A stretch of 64,000 nt of DNA, taken from positions 108,957-172,956 of the forward strand of contig JACPEP010000008.1 of assembly GCA_016183425.1 (NCBI GenBank). The letters run 5' to 3'. The notes beneath the pieces were generated by a model. That model made no database searches. It was not told the origin of the DNA and worked only from the letters and a program-made list of their open reading frames with translations. Both the position numbers and the translations under genes were made by a program. The stretch comes from Chloroflexota bacterium. GTDB taxonomy: Bacteria; Chloroflexota; Dehalococcoidia; JACPEP01. Positions 34,018 to 43,379 of the stretch are shown piece after piece (the first letter of the stretch is position 1; each line of letters begins with the position of its first letter).

Positions 34018-34517
34018 TGGCCGTTTCAGTAACAGCAATAAAGGAGCTCAGGGAAGCCACGGGAGCCGGAGTGATAGCCTGCAAACAGGCCCTGGAAGAG
34101 GCGGGAGGGGACTTGGAAAAGGCCAAGGAATTCCTTCGCCGCCGCGGCTTGACGGCGGCCCAAAAGTTGGCCCAACGGGAAACCAAGAACGGCCTCATAG
34201 AGGTTTATGTTCACTGGGGGGCACGCATTGGGGCCATGGTAGAGCTGGACTGCGAGACAGATTTTGTGGCGCGCACCGACGAGTTTAAGGAGCTGGCCCA
34301 CAATGTGGCCATGCAGGTGGCGGCCACCAACCCCCGCTATCTTGAACCCCGGGAAATGTCACCGGGTGACGATACCTCCGAGGCCTGTCTCGTCGCTCAG
34401 CCTTTCATCAAAGACCCTCAGGTTACGGTTCAGGAATTGGTGGATGCGGTGGCGGCCAAGGTGAGAGAACGGGTGGTAGTAAAGAGATTTGTTCGCTTCG
34501 AGGTGGGAACCGATTAA
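34017..34517 (+). CDS. tsf: Elongation factor Ts (short form)
   Basis: IKELREATGAGVIACKQALEEAGGDLEKAKEFLRRRG; VELDCETDFVARTDEFKELAHNVAMQVAA. Confidence 0.98.
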   Translation: MAVSVTAIKELREATGAGVIACKQALEEAGGDLEKAKEFLRRRGLTAAQKLAQRETKNGLIEVYVHWGARIGAMVELDCETDFVARTDEFKELAHNVAMQVAATNPRYLEPREMSPGDDTSEACLVAQPFIKDPQVTVQELVDAVAAKVRERVVVKRFVRFEVGTD

Positions 34518-34653
34518 GAAACAGGCCTGGGGGTGGCCTTTCTTTAAGTATGATTCTCACGAAAATACGCTGCCGGCTCAGAATGACATTTTTCAGCCTC
34601 CGGTGGTCCGCCTGAGGCGGATGATGAACTGATACGTAAAAGGAGAAGGGATA

Positions 34654-35373
34654 GTGGCCATTCGATATCGCCGAATCCTGCTCAAGCTTAGTGGTGAGGC
34701 GTTGGCCGGGGAAAGGACCTTTGGCATTGACGTAGAGACGGTGAGGAAGGTGGCCGCTCAGATAGTCCAGGTACGAAGGATGGGCGTGGAGACCACCATC
34801 GTGGTGGGGGGAGGCAACATCTGGCGGGGGGTGGAGGCCAGCGCCAACGGCATGGAGCGGGCCACCGCTGACTACGCCGGAATGGTCGCCACCATCATCA
34901 ATGCCTTGGCCCTTCAAGACGCTGTAGAACGAGAAGGTGTGATGTGTCGCACCATGAGCGCCATATCCATCCAGCAAGTAGCTGAGCCCTACATTAGACG
35001 ACGGGCTATCCGTCACCTGGAGAAGGGAAGGGTAGTCATCTTCGCCGCCGGCACGGGGAACCCTTATATGACTACCGATACTGCCGCCGCCCTGCGGGCG
35101 GTGGAGATAGGGGCGGAGGTGCTTCTCATGGGCAAGAATCGGGTAGACGGCGTCTACGACTCCGATCCCCACAAAAACCCGACAGCTAAACGGCTCGACG
35201 AGTTGACCTATATGGAGGCTATCAATCGGCGCCTGGAGGTCATGGATGGCACCGCCCTTGCCCTGTGTATGGAGAACAAAATCCCCATCATCGTCTTCGA
35301 CCTTATGTCGCCGCGCAGCATACAGCGGGTAGTGGAAGGGGAACCCTTAGGTAGCGTCGTTCACAGCGTTTAG
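34654..35373 (+). CDS. pyrH: UMP kinase
   Basis: [54 protein letters not shown]. Confidence 0.98.
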   Translation: MAIRYRRILLKLSGEALAGERTFGIDVETVRKVAAQIVQVRRMGVETTIVVGGGNIWRGVEASANGMERATADYAGMVATIINALALQDAVEREGVMCRTMSAISIQQVAEPYIRRRAIRHLEKGRVVIFAAGTGNPYMTTDTAAALRAVEIGAEVLLMGKNRVDGVYDSDPHKNPTAKRLDELTYMEAINRRLEVMDGTALALCMENKIPIIVFDLMSPRSIQRVVEGEPLGSVVHSV

Positions 35374-35409
35374 CCCCTTCGGGTGAAGAACCCCGAGAAA
35401 GGAGAAAAA

Positions 35410-36279
35410 ATGGAGCGCCCCAGGCATCAGCAATCGTGGGAGGATTGGCAGAGAACTGATTTTCCCACTTTTATACCTCAGGTAAACGCCTACCGACAGT
35501 TGATTATCCAAAGCCGACCTCTACTGGATGGGCCCGTGAGCCCCATAGCCATTTCCCTGGGAAGTGAGGAGGCTCACAGCCAACACGTAAAAGAGTACGC
35601 CCGCTTCATAGGCGCTGATCTGGTGGGGGTGGCTGAGGTAGATGAGAGTTGTATCTACGAGAGTGTTTCTATCCCCCATCGTTACGCCATCTCTCTGGCC
35701 ATGGCCATGGACTACGCAAAACTGAAAACGGCTCCCAGCATAGCCTCCTCCATCGAAGGCTTGCGGGTGGCCTGGGCACTGGGAGAGGTGGCGATAAGGG
35801 TGGCCGCCCATATCCGCGAGTTGGGCCATTGCGCTCAGGCAGAGCCTCCCTATCCCCAGGGTAGCCCCGACCGGAGGCGGCGCATCCTTCACATTCCCCA
35901 CGCCATCGCCGCCGGGCTGGGAGAGCTGGGCAAGAACGGTTTGCTCCTTACCCATGAATTTGGCCCCCGGGTGCTTATCGCCACCGTGACCACAGACTTC
36001 CCCCTCCCCATAGATGGGGCGCAAGATATGGGCCTCGCCCTTCGGTGTCAGGATTGCTCCCTCTGTTTCCTCGCCTGCCGGGGAGGAGCTATCTGTGAGG
36101 ACAAGCAAGAGATTAGAGGAGTATACAAGTGGGCCATAGATCCCAAGAAGCATATCGCCTACAGCAATCAGCTTCGGGAGGCCCACCACTCCCAAGGATG
36201 TGGCATCTGCTTAAAAGTGTGCCCTATTGGCCGGCCTCAGACTCCAGAAAGGAGTCTGGCTGCCACCACCGGAACATAG
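35410..36279 (+). CDS. Reductive-dehalogenase-like (RdhA-like) 4Fe-4S protein without Tat leader
   Basis: KEYARFIGADLVGVAEVD; HIPHAIAAGLGELGKNGLLLTHEFGPRVLIATVTTDFPL; CQDCSLCFLAC and CGICLKVCPIG. ATG after gaaaggagaaaaa. Confidence 0.8.
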   Translation: MERPRHQQSWEDWQRTDFPTFIPQVNAYRQLIIQSRPLLDGPVSPIAISLGSEEAHSQHVKEYARFIGADLVGVAEVDESCIYESVSIPHRYAISLAMAMDYAKLKTAPSIASSIEGLRVAWALGEVAIRVAAHIRELGHCAQAEPPYPQGSPDRRRRILHIPHAIAAGLGELGKNGLLLTHEFGPRVLIATVTTDFPLPIDGAQDMGLALRCQDCSLCFLACRGGAICEDKQEIRGVYKWAIDPKKHIAYSNQLREAHHSQGCGICLKVCPIGRPQTPERSLAATTGT

Positions 36280-36297
36280 CCTGAGGGAGGAACAAAG

Positions 36298-36864
36298 GTG
36301 GCTGACGCTGTACCGGACGTCCTGGGCGACGCCGAGGACAGAATGACCAAGGCAATAGAAGCCTTAAAGAAAGAGTTGACTACTATACGCACCGGCCGTG
36401 CCCACCCTGCTTTGCTGGAACAGGTGAAGGTGGATTACTATGGCGCTGCTACTCCCATCAACCAGCTAGCCACTATCTCGGTGCCCGAAGCTCGCCTTCT
36501 GGTAATCCAGCCCTGGGACCGCCACCTTATGGGAGCCATAGAGAAAGCTATTCTCAAGTCCGAGCTGGGGCTCACACCCATCAACGACGGCAACGTTATT
36601 CGCCTCGCCATTCCTTCCCTGACCGAAGAGCGGCGCCGGGAGCTTGTCAAGATGGTTCACAAGCGGGCCGAAGAAGGCCGGGTGGAAGTGCGCAACATAC
36701 GCCGCGACGCCATGGATGAGATGAGGCGGCGGGAGAAAAGCAAAGAGCTATCGGAAGATGACTTGAAGCGGTCTTCAGAGCACTTGCAGCGCCTCACCGA
36801 TAGCTTTATTGTCCTGGTAGAAGAGACAGCCCAGCAAAAAGAGGCGGAGCTGCTCCAGGTTTAG
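36298..36864 (+). CDS. frr: Ribosome recycling factor
   Basis: MTKAIEALKKELTTIRTGRAHPALLEQVKVDYYGAATPINQLATISVPEARLLVIQPWD. Confidence 0.98.
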   Translation: MADAVPDVLGDAEDRMTKAIEALKKELTTIRTGRAHPALLEQVKVDYYGAATPINQLATISVPEARLLVIQPWDRHLMGAIEKAILKSELGLTPINDGNVIRLAIPSLTEERRRELVKMVHKRAEEGRVEVRNIRRDAMDEMRRREKSKELSEDDLKRSSEHLQRLTDSFIVLVEETAQQKEAELLQV

Positions 36865-36870
36865 ACCACC

Positions 36871-37611
36871 GTGGCGATAGATACAGCTACATCTCAGGCC
36901 TCACCTCCTTACCTATCGCGCCTTCCCCGCCACGTGGCCATCATCATGGATGGCAACGGCCGGTGGGCCGCCCAGCGCGGTTTGCCCCGGGTGGCCGGCC
37001 ACCGGGCGGGGACGGAAAACCTGCGCCGCGTCATTGAGAGCTTTGCCGACCACGGCATTAAGTACCTTACCCTTTACGCCTTCTCCACGGAGAACTGGCT
37101 GCGTCCCAAAGAGGAGGTGCGGGGCCTATTTCACCTCCTGGGGCAGGTCATAAAAAGGGAGGCCAGGACTCTCAAAGAGAAGGGAGTCAAGTTGCAGCAC
37201 CTGGGGAAGATGGAAGGGATTTCTCTCCGTCTTCAAAAGGAAATACGCCAGGCCATCGAAATGACCCGTGACAACGACCTTATCATAGTTAGCGTGGCCC
37301 TCAACTACGGGGGGCGAGAGGAGATACTAAACGCTGTACGGCGCATCATCGTCGATGGCGTCCCCCCCGAGACCGTGGACGGGGCCCTGATGGAACGATA
37401 CCTTTACACCGCCGGCCAACCCGACCCCGACCTCATCATTCGCACCGCCGGTGAGATGCGCCTGAGCAACTTCCTCATCTGGCAATCTGCCTACAGCGAG
37501 TACTATGCCACGCCTACCCTGTGGCCGGATTTTGGTGAAGAGGAGATACAAAACGCCCTTCTGGCCTATAGCCAACGTCAACGACGTTTCGGTGGCCTGC
37601 CCTCGGCATAG
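36871..37611 (+). CDS. uppS: Isoprenyl transferase (undecaprenyl diphosphate synthase)
   Basis: HVAIIMDGNGRWAAQRGLPRVAGHRAG; FSTENWLRP; DLIIRTAGEMRLSNFLIWQSAYSEYY. Confidence 0.97.
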   Translation: MAIDTATSQASPPYLSRLPRHVAIIMDGNGRWAAQRGLPRVAGHRAGTENLRRVIESFADHGIKYLTLYAFSTENWLRPKEEVRGLFHLLGQVIKREARTLKEKGVKLQHLGKMEGISLRLQKEIRQAIEMTRDNDLIIVSVALNYGGREEILNAVRRIIVDGVPPETVDGALMERYLYTAGQPDPDLIIRTAGEMRLSNFLIWQSAYSEYYATPTLWPDFGEEEIQNALLAYSQRQRRFGGLPSA

Positions 37612-37638
37612 AAAGCGCATTCCCCCATCAGGGCGACG

Positions 37639-38427
37639 GTGACGCAGCCACGCATCCTGAGCGCCTTAGTGGCGTTGCCCCTGGTTTTGATCCTTACTTG
37701 GTTGGGCGAGCCGTGGTTCTCCGTCGCCATGGCCCTGGCGGCAGTGGTGGGGCTGTGGGAGTTTTGCACCATGGCCTCGGAGCTACCCAAAGGTTCTCTT
37801 TTTCTTCTGGGGGGCGCCGGCAGTATTTTGTTGGTTACCAGCCCTCATCTTCCCCAGCCTCAAGCCTTGCCCGCCATTCTAGTCGGGGTGGTGTTGGTCT
37901 CCTTGCTCCTCTCCTTGTCCCGCTTTCCCCACGGGCAGGCCGCCTGGAATTGGGCTTGGGTAGTGGCGGGCACTCTGTATCTTGGGCTAACCCTTCGCCA
38001 TTTTGTGCTGCTGGAGGAGATAGCCAAGGGCTGGGTCTATTTCACTATTTTGGCCACCTTCGCCACCGATACCGGCGCCTTCCTGGTGGGCCGAGCCTGG
38101 GGGAAACGGCCCCTGGCCAGAGCGATCAGCCCCCACAAAACAGTAGAGGGAACGTTGGGCGGGCTGATATGCGGGGCGGCGGTCTCCCTCATTCTAGCCT
38201 ACATCCTTAAACTCCCCCTGGACTGGCCCTCCGCCCTTGTCCTGGGGGTGCTGGCCTCTTCTTTCGCCCAATTGGGAGACCTGTCCGAATCGTGGCTGAA
38301 ACGCTGCATGCAGGTCAAGGACGCCGGCTGGCTCGTTCCCGGCCACGGCGGCCTCCTGGATCGCCTGGACAGTCTCATCTTCTCAGGCGTAGTGGTATAC
38401 TATTATGTTGCATGGATAGTGATGTAA
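37639..38427 (+). CDS. cdsA: Phosphatidate cytidylyltransferase
   Basis: ATFATDTGAFLVGRAWGKRPLARAISPHKTVEGTLGG; GDLSESWLKRCMQVKDAGWLVPGHGGLLDRLDSL. Confidence 0.96.
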   Translation: MTQPRILSALVALPLVLILTWLGEPWFSVAMALAAVVGLWEFCTMASELPKGSLFLLGGAGSILLVTSPHLPQPQALPAILVGVVLVSLLLSLSRFPHGQAAWNWAWVVAGTLYLGLTLRHFVLLEEIAKGWVYFTILATFATDTGAFLVGRAWGKRPLARAISPHKTVEGTLGGLICGAAVSLILAYILKLPLDWPSALVLGVLASSFAQLGDLSESWLKRCMQVKDAGWLVPGHGGLLDRLDSLIFSGVVVYYYVAWIVM

Positions 38428-39551
38428 AACACCTGGCTATTTTAGGCTCCACGGGCTCCATTGGCCGACAGACTCTGGAGGTGGTACGGGCCTTTCCCCA
38501 CCGGCTGAAGGTGGTGGCCCTGGCGGCGGGCAGGAACAAGGCTCTTTTGGCGGAACAGGCCCGGGAGTTCAAGCCCAAGCTGGTTTTCCTCCAGGGCAAG
38601 GAAAGCCCCCTGGCTGACGAGGACTGGGATTATACCTTCTTGCCCATGCATGAGATGGTAACCCATCCCCAGGTGGACGTGGTGGTGGTGGCAACGGCGG
38701 GAAAGGCGGGCCTTTTACCCACCATGAGCGCCCTTCATGCGGGCAAAAGAGTGGCTCTGGCCAACAAGGAGGTGCTGGTCATGGCCGGGGAGTTGATCAT
38801 CCAGGAAGCGAAGCGTCACGGCGGGCTTTTGCTGCCCGTTGACAGCGAGCACAGCGCTATATGGCAGTGCCTCCCCGAGGAGGGTGACCCGAGCACTATC
38901 TGTCGCATTCTCCTCACTGCCTCCGGCGGCCCCTTCTGGCATCTAAGCGCGGAAGAGGTGGAAAAAGTCACCGTGGCAGAAGCCCTTTCTCACCCAACCT
39001 GGCGCATGGGAAGGAAGGTCACCGTGGACTCGGCTACCCTGATGAACAAGGGGATGGAGGTGATAGAAGCTCACTGGCTTTTCCACGTGTCCTACAGCCA
39101 AATCCAGGTGGTTATCCACCGGGAGAGCATCGTCCATTCTATGGTGGAGTTCATTGACGGTTCCATAAAGGCTCAGATAAGCCCACCGGACATGCGTCTT
39201 CCTATCCAGTATGCTCTATCCTATCCCCAGCGGTGGAGCAACGACCAGTTGCCCCATCTTGACCTCTCATCTGGCATTTCCTTAACCTTTCAGGGGGTGG
39301 AGAGGGGGCGTTTTCCGTGCCTGGACCTGGCGCTGGAGGTGGCCAAGCGGGGAGGCACCTACCCCGCCGTCCTCAGCGCCGCCGATGAGGTAGCCGTGGA
39401 GCTCTTTTTGGCCGGAGAGATGGGATTTGGAGACATTCACCGCCGTGTGGAGTCCGTCGTGGAGAGACACCAAGGGGTGAGCCATCCGTCTCTGGAAGAG
39501 ATATTGGCGGCCGATGCCTGGGCGCGAGAGGTGGCCCGCGGTGGACTTTAG
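38412..39551 (+). CDS. dxr: 1-deoxy-D-xylulose-5-phosphate reductoisomerase
   Basis: HLAILGSTGSIGRQTLEVV; LANKEVLVMAGE; PVDSEHSAIWQCL; KVTVDSATLMNKGMEVIEAHWLF. Start chosen at MDSDVKHLAILG. Confidence 0.98.
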   Translation: MDSDVKHLAILGSTGSIGRQTLEVVRAFPHRLKVVALAAGRNKALLAEQAREFKPKLVFLQGKESPLADEDWDYTFLPMHEMVTHPQVDVVVVATAGKAGLLPTMSALHAGKRVALANKEVLVMAGELIIQEAKRHGGLLLPVDSEHSAIWQCLPEEGDPSTICRILLTASGGPFWHLSAEEVEKVTVAEALSHPTWRMGRKVTVDSATLMNKGMEVIEAHWLFHVSYSQIQVVIHRESIVHSMVEFIDGSIKAQISPPDMRLPIQYALSYPQRWSNDQLPHLDLSSGISLTFQGVERGRFPCLDLALEVAKRGGTYPAVLSAADEVAVELFLAGEMGFGDIHRRVESVVERHQGVSHPSLEEILAADAWAREVARGGL

Positions 39552-40617
39552 CTTCGTGGTAACCGCCCTTGCTTTTTTCGTGGCCATTCTATTGCTTCTG
39601 GTGCTGAGCCACGAGCTGGGCCATTTTGTGGCCGCCCGGCTGTCTGGGGTTAAGATCCATGAGCTGGGCTTTGGCTACCCCCCCCGTCTCTTCTCCATCA
39701 AGAGGGGAGAGACGGAATATTCTCTGAACCTCCTTCCCCTGGGCGGCTTCGTTCGGCTGGTAGGTGAAGAAGACCCGAGAGAGCCCGGAAGCCTCGCCGG
39801 CAAAAGCATCCCCCTTCGGCTCCTGGTCCTAAGTGCCGGCTCCATTATGAACGCCCTGCTGCCCATCCTCCTTTTCTCCGCTAGCTTCGCCATTCCCAAA
39901 GAGATAGTGACGGGACAGGTGGCGGTAAACAAGGTTACCCCCGGCTCTCCGGCGGAGAAAGCGGGCATCCAGGCAAACGATATTATCCTCAAAATCAACG
40001 ACCGCACCATCAAAAACGTCCGGGAGGTCAGCTACAACGTTCATCTAAACCTGGGATCGGAAATAAGGCTGGTGCTGCGCAGCGGGCGGTTTGCCCAACG
40101 GGAGGTGAGACTGGTGCCCCGATGGAACCCACCGCCCGGGGAGGGGCCCACCGGGGTGATGGTCAGCATGGCTAACGTCTACCTGTCCGAACAGGCCTAT
40201 CCTATTTGGGAAGCGGTGCCCCTGGGTGTGCTTAGCACCATGGACAGCTTGACCCTGGCCAAAAATGAGATCATGACATGGTTTGTTCAAAGTACTGCCC
40301 CTCAATTGGCGGGGCCTATAGGCATCGCCCAGATGACGGGGCAGGTGGCCGAGTTGGGGGGGATAGCATCCCTCTTGGATTTCGCCGCCCTCTTGAGCAT
40401 AAATCTGGCGGTGCTGAACATGCTGCCCATACCCATGCTGGATGGGGGCCGGCTCTTCTTCGTGGTGCTGGAGGGGTTACGGGGAGGCAAGCGCATCCCG
40501 CCGGATAAGGAAGGCTTTGTCCACATGGTGGGTTTCGCCCTCATTATGGCCCTGGTCATCATCATCAGCTACTACGACATCCTGCGCATCGTTCAAGGGA
40601 AGAGTCCCTTCCCGTGA
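39541..40617 (+). CDS. rseP: RseP-type site-2 zinc metalloprotease
   Basis: LSHELGHFVAARLSGVKIHELGFGYPPRL; PDZ region; NMLPIPMLDGGRL. Confidence 0.96.
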   Translation: MDFSFVVTALAFFVAILLLLVLSHELGHFVAARLSGVKIHELGFGYPPRLFSIKRGETEYSLNLLPLGGFVRLVGEEDPREPGSLAGKSIPLRLLVLSAGSIMNALLPILLFSASFAIPKEIVTGQVAVNKVTPGSPAEKAGIQANDIILKINDRTIKNVREVSYNVHLNLGSEIRLVLRSGRFAQREVRLVPRWNPPPGEGPTGVMVSMANVYLSEQAYPIWEAVPLGVLSTMDSLTLAKNEIMTWFVQSTAPQLAGPIGIAQMTGQVAELGGIASLLDFAALLSINLAVLNMLPIPMLDGGRLFFVVLEGLRGGKRIPPDKEGFVHMVGFALIMALVIIISYYDILRIVQGKSPFP

Positions 40618-41675
40618 TCCCCCGCCGCATCTCCAAACCCCTCACTATCGGGGATGTCCCGGTGGGGGGCGGCCGCCCCGTGGTCGTTCAGTCCATGACC
40701 AACACCGACACCAGGGACGCCTTGGCTACGGTAAAGCAGATTCATGCCCTGGAGGAGGCGGGCTGCGAGATAGTTCGGGTGGCGGTGCCCGACATGGCGG
40801 CGGCAGAGGCCCTGCCCCGCATCAAGAGCCAGATCCATATCCCCCTCGTCGCCGACATCCACTTCGATTACCGTCTCGCCCTGGCCGCTCTAGCGGCCGG
40901 GGTCGATGGCCTGCGCCTCAACCCGGGCAATATTCGGGAGCGGGACAAGGTGGCCGCCGTGGTGCGCAGCGCCAGGGAGCGCCAGGTGCCCATCCGCATC
41001 GGCGTCAACGCCGGCAGCCTCCCCCCCCTCCCTCCCCTCGCCCCGGGCGAGCATCCCCCGCCCACCCCCCAGCGCATGGTGGACGTGGCCTTAGAGCAGG
41101 CTCGGTTCCTGGAGGCCCTGGACTTCCACCTCATCAAAATCTCCCTCAAGGCCTTCGATGTCCCCACCACCGTGGAGGCGTACCGCCTCATCGCCCCCCT
41201 GGTGCCCTACCCCCTCCACCTGGGCATTACCGAGGCGGGGACAGTGCGGGCGGGCTCCATCCGCAGCGCCGTGGGCCTGGGCATCCTCCTCTATGAGGGC
41301 ATCGGCGATACCATCCGGGTCTCCCTCACCGGCGACCCGGTGCCCGAGGTGGAGACGGCGTACCACATCCTTAGCTCCCTGGGGCTGCGTCAGCGGGGAC
41401 CGGTGCTGGTGAGCTGCCCCACCTGCGGTCGCTGCGAAACGGACCTGGTCTCCCTGGCCCAGGCAGTGGAAGAGCGCCTGGTGCGGCTGGGGAAGCCTCT
41501 GAAAGTGGCCGTCATGGGGTGCGTGGTAAACGGGCCGGGGGAGGCCCGGGAGGCCGACCTGGGCCTGGCGGCGGGGAAGGGGCGGGGGGTCATCTTCAAG
41601 AAGGGACAGGTGCTGCGGACGGTGGAGGAAAAGGACTTCCTCTCCGCCCTTTTAACGGAGATAGATGGGCTGTGA
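40614..41675 (+). CDS. ispG: 4-hydroxy-3-methylbut-2-enyl diphosphate synthase
   Basis: VQSMTNTDTRD; PLVADIHFDYRLAL; LRLNPGNI; SCPTCGRCETDL; VMGCVVNGPGEA. Confidence 0.98.
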   Translation: MIPRRISKPLTIGDVPVGGGRPVVVQSMTNTDTRDALATVKQIHALEEAGCEIVRVAVPDMAAAEALPRIKSQIHIPLVADIHFDYRLALAALAAGVDGLRLNPGNIRERDKVAAVVRSARERQVPIRIGVNAGSLPPLPPLAPGEHPPPTPQRMVDVALEQARFLEALDFHLIKISLKAFDVPTTVEAYRLIAPLVPYPLHLGITEAGTVRAGSIRSAVGLGILLYEGIGDTIRVSLTGDPVPEVETAYHILSSLGLRQRGPVLVSCPTCGRCETDLVSLAQAVEERLVRLGKPLKVAVMGCVVNGPGEAREADLGLAAGKGRGVIFKKGQVLRTVEEKDFLSALLTEIDGL

Positions 41676-41689
41676 GGGGCCTTGTCGCC

Positions 41690-42005
41690 CTGATGGTTCG
41701 ACAGGCTCACCATGAGCGGCAGGATAGGCTCACCATGAGCGGTAGCCGCTCACCCTGAGAGCTTGTGAGGAAATTGGTTTTGGGCACCTGTCCAAGGGGT
41801 CAAGCTAGATACAAAATCATGGTGTTCGAGGCGCTTCCCCGCAAAAAACTCACAGCCTCTGTGGCTTGCGATGACCGTTTTAGCCGTCATTCCGAGGCCT
41901 CGACCCGCAAACACAGTGAAGCGGAGGAGGCCGTGGGAATCCGTAACCCCAGGTGCGTTGTGACGGATTGCCACGCCCTTCTGCGGAAGGGCTCGCAATG
42001 ACAGG
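41690..42005. repeat. Cluster of dispersed short intergenic repeats
   Basis: Repeated ctcaccatgagcgg (41707, 41728 region); ATTGCCACGCCCTTCTGCGGAAGGGCTCGCAATGACA hairpin near 41968-42003. Confidence 0.7.
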
Positions 42006-42255
42006 TTCGGCGCAAAGGCAGTACTACTTTTACATCATGACAAACAGCACGAACGTTGCGGTCTACACTGGCATGACGAATGACCTCAAGAGGAGGGTAT
42101 TCCAGCACAGGGAGAAGATGGTTGAGGGCTTCACCAAGAGGTACGATCAGGACATACTCTCTTGTCACCCTGAGCCGCCAGAGGCGGAGAAGGGTCTCCC
42201 CCGAATGACAGAAGGGGGGCAAAGGGCTGTGCAGATAGATAAAGGCGGTAGGTGA
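41998..42255 (+). pseudogene. Truncated GIY-YIG endonuclease-domain ORF
   Basis: YYFYIMTNSTNVAVYTGMTNDLKRRVFQHREKMVEGFTKRY, then the frame runs into repeat-like sequence (ILSCHPEPPEAEKGLPRMTEGG). Confidence 0.65.
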
Positions 42256-43367
42256 GGGCCTTGGCTGAGACGACGCCAGAGAAGAAACCCCTGACCCGAG
42301 ACGACGTGCTCCGCCGGCGGGAGGAGTTCCTAGAGAGCTATTACCGCCAGGGCTGGCATGACTGCGACGATGCTCAGAAGTTTGATTCTGAAGCGCAATT
42401 CAAGTTCGACCTCTCCGGAGAGCATTTTGAAGAGCACATTGACCTAAGCCAAGAAAGATTCGTTGGATACCTAAAGCGGGACGCCAAAGTCATGCAATGG
42501 ACAACGCGGCTTTGGGGAGCCCGTCTCCACAAGGCCTTCCTCTCAGGAGCCCAACTCCAGGGTGCATTTCTCTCCGGATCCCAGCTTCAGGGGGCATATC
42601 TTTCGGGAGCCCAACTTCAGGGGGCCTCCCTATCAGCCGCCCAACTCCAAGGAGCAGACTTGAGCAACGCCGACCTGCGGACTTATGAAAAATCTACTAA
42701 CTTGGAGGGGGCACAGCTCCAAGGAGCCTATCTCATGGGAGCGCAGCTTCAGGGAGCTTGTCTCTTGGGAGCCCAGCTTCAGGGAGCGCACCTGCAGGAG
42801 ACCGACCTCCAGGGGGCAGCCCTGCACGGCGCCGATCTCTCTCAAGCCAAAATTGAGGGTGTTCATTGGGGTGACTACAAGGTGGGGGAGGAGATAGGAG
42901 GATTGTTTGAGGATGCCGAGGCCGCCTACCGCCACCTGAAGCAGTGCCACACTCAGGCCGGCCTATATGACGTGGCAGGGGAGTTCCACTATAGGGAGTG
43001 GGAGTGCAAGCGCAAGGGGCTTCCCTGGCGAAAAAATCCACTCCACAAGCTGTGGTTATCATTCACCTGGCTGGCTACGGGCCACATGGAGAAGCCAGAG
43101 CGGGTTGTCCTCTTCGGGCTGTTCACGTGGCTGTCTTTCGCCGCCTTGTACCTCGCCCTGGGTCTCCTCTGGGGACTAGTGCCTATTGATGTGGGTCACG
43201 TCCTGTACGTGAGCGCCGTCTCATTCACGGCAGTGGGCTATGGACCGTGGCTTAGCGAAGAGCACTTGGTAGGAGGAGCCCAAGGAGTGGCGGCGTTTGA
43301 AGCTCTGGTCGGTGTCTTCTCCATCGCCTTATTTCTGACCGTCTTTGTGCGCAAGATGACTCGCTAG
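42252..43367 (+). CDS. Pentapeptide-repeat protein fused to a two-TM ion-channel pore domain
   Basis: Many [A][QD]LQG[A]xL repeats; C-terminal TM - pore SFTAVGYGPWLSEEH - TM. Confidence 0.85.
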   Translation: MRALAETTPEKKPLTRDDVLRRREEFLESYYRQGWHDCDDAQKFDSEAQFKFDLSGEHFEEHIDLSQERFVGYLKRDAKVMQWTTRLWGARLHKAFLSGAQLQGAFLSGSQLQGAYLSGAQLQGASLSAAQLQGADLSNADLRTYEKSTNLEGAQLQGAYLMGAQLQGACLLGAQLQGAHLQETDLQGAALHGADLSQAKIEGVHWGDYKVGEEIGGLFEDAEAAYRHLKQCHTQAGLYDVAGEFHYREWECKRKGLPWRKNPLHKLWLSFTWLATGHMEKPERVVLFGLFTWLSFAALYLALGLLWGLVPIDVGHVLYVSAVSFTAVGYGPWLSEEHLVGGAQGVAAFEALVGVFSIALFLTVFVRKMTR

Positions 43368-43379
43368 GGAGGAGATGCT

